This document shows, one piece after another, positions 4,836 to 5,716 of a DNA stretch of 5,716 nucleotides. The notes beneath the pieces were generated by a model that made no database searches, had not been told where the DNA came from, and saw nothing but the letters and a program-made list of their open reading frames with translations. The first letter of the stretch is position 1; every line of letters starts with the position of its first letter. Source of the stretch: Deltaproteobacteria bacterium (GTDB lineage: Bacteria; Desulfobacterota; GWC2-55-46); NCBI GenBank assembly GCA_021825035.1, contig JAKAIQ010000144.1, forward strand, positions 1 through 5,716, read 5' to 3'. A program made the position numbers and the translations under genes.

Positions 4836-5711
4836 TCACGGGAACGCGTCGCCTCCGTGGCTCCGGGCAGGAATTGCCTGTGAATGGCTCTCTATTATCT
4901 CCATGATCTCTTCCGTCACCTCTTCCTGCCTCAGATACCTGTAGAGGGCGTCGGAGTCCCTGATCAGCGCATCTATATTCTCCATGGCGCCTTCCATGCT
5001 CCTCCATCTGAACCAGTTCTCCGTCCGGAGAGATTCTATGTAGCACCTGTAAACGCTTATATAAAGAAACTCTCGCATGCTTTCTTCAAAGACCAGTTCG
5101 GATGGAAGATAAAGCATGGGTTTTTCCCTCTGCGGCTCCTGGTGAAGCTCCGTCCCCGGCGGAAGGACCTTGAGCGCAACGGGCTCGGCCGTTTCCATCT
5201 TCTCCGAAAGTCTGAAAAAAAGTAATTCAAGTCCGGTTATCTTCTCTCTGGAGTAGAGGTCGGCGATCCTCGAAAAAGACTCCATCATCGCCGCCCTGAT
5301 CCCCTCGACGGTGGCCGCCGACCCCATGGATCCCGCGCATTGAACGCGCATAACATCGAGCTTCTCCCTGAGTTTTTTACCTATGACGAAGAGCGTATCG
5401 TCTTTTCTCATCGTCTTTGCTGCGAACAGGGCCATTCTATCATTGAACGGCCCGCAAAGCCCGATGTCGGAACCGAACGCCACAAGGACCCTTCCCTCCC
5501 CTGCCTTTGACACTGTGTAACTTTGGGGAAAATGGGCGAGGATATTGCCGATGGCGTCCCTGACGCCGGATTCGTACTCCCTGACGGAAAGCAGCGACCG
5601 GCCGGTCTTCCTTACTGTAAGACCGGCTAAAGCCCTCATTGCGTTGGCTATATCCCTGATATCCTCGTAAGTCCCTACCTTTTTTTCAATCTCTTGTGAT
5701 CCCGGCATCAT
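4836..5711 (-). CDS. atpG: F-type ATPase gamma subunit, probably N-ATPase type
   Basis: The gamma subunit is the central rotor shaft that couples ion flow through the membrane ring to ATP synthesis or hydrolysis by alpha3-beta3. Its 291 residues are normal length. The N-terminal helix EIEKKVGTYEDIRDIANAMR (7-26) aligns with the usual gamma N-terminus but is divergent. GSDIGLCGPFND (80-91) is the conserved core motif. The C-terminal helix keeps RQEEVTEEIMEII (261-273), equivalent to the standard RQ-x-x-IT-EI segment. No beta or epsilon gene follows, so gamma ends the cluster, as in N-ATPase operons (atpDCQRBEFAG) and unlike the usual atpHAGDC. Two adjacent ATGs (5711 and 5708) could start it. 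A TGA directly before (5712-5714) may be the stop of an upstream gene, which would mean abutting genes. The gamma call is firm; the N-ATPase subtype is inferred. Confidence 0.88.
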   Translation of the reverse strand: MMPGSQEIEKKVGTYEDIRDIANAMRALAGLTVRKTGRSLLSVREYESGVRDAIGNILAHFPQSYTVSKAGEGRVLVAFGSDIGLCGPFNDRMALFAAKTMRKDDTLFVIGKKLREKLDVMRVQCAGSMGSAATVEGIRAAMMESFSRIADLYSREKITGLELLFFRLSEKMETAEPVALKVLPPGTELHQEPQREKPMLYLPSELVFEESMREFLYISVYRCYIESLRTENWFRWRSMEGAMENIDALIRDSDALYRYLRQEEVTEEIMEIIESHSQAIPARSHGGDAFP

Positions 5712-5716
5712 TCATG

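Noticed and set aside
4280..4906. 208-residue open frame on the + strand
   Set aside because: It is antisense to the ModE-like gene and to the end of the gamma gene, both with clear family motifs; its translation shows no domain and it lacks a convincing ribosome binding site.

Overview
The window looks like the chromosome of a Gram-negative bacterium. An outer-membrane lipoprotein channel and a periplasmic adaptor require an outer membrane. Base composition is moderately GC-rich. Arg AGG and Ile ATA codons are frequent in every real gene, a style I associate with Desulfobacterota (former Deltaproteobacteria), Nitrospirota and similar uncultured lineages. That placement is inference; no marker gene here fixes the taxon.

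Left part (1-2269, + strand): the 3' end of an efflux operon. A periplasmic adaptor of the HlyD/MacA type, cut by the window edge, overlaps by ATGA a complete NodT/OprM-type outer-membrane factor. With an inner-membrane pump that must lie to the left, they would form a tripartite exporter. A 12-bp hairpin starts 24 nt after the channel's stop.

Middle (2463-3955, + strand): three separate small genes with good ribosome binding sites. They encode a 130-residue four-helix membrane protein with an AHAHGN motif, a 137-residue protein made of two ACT domains, and a 69-residue helical basic protein. The 383-nt gap between the first two is rich in secondary structure: a UUCG-capped hairpin, a long-range stem running into a T-tract, a candidate -10 box and a short extragenic palindrome.

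Right part (4213-5711, - strand): a single-domain ModE-type winged-helix regulator lies downstream of a divergent F-type ATPase gamma subunit. No beta or epsilon gene follows gamma, unlike standard atp operons. This matches the N-ATPase order atpDCQRBEFAG, in which atpG is last, so the rest of a putative second, ion-translocating ATPase should lie beyond the right edge. The + and - gene blocks converge on a 257-nt spacer with mutually exclusive hairpins.

No tRNA, rRNA, CRISPR array, insertion sequence or phage gene was seen. I see no clearly new multi-gene system. The best leads are the N-ATPase gamma and its ModE-like neighbour, the structured 2856-3238 gap, and the small membrane protein.
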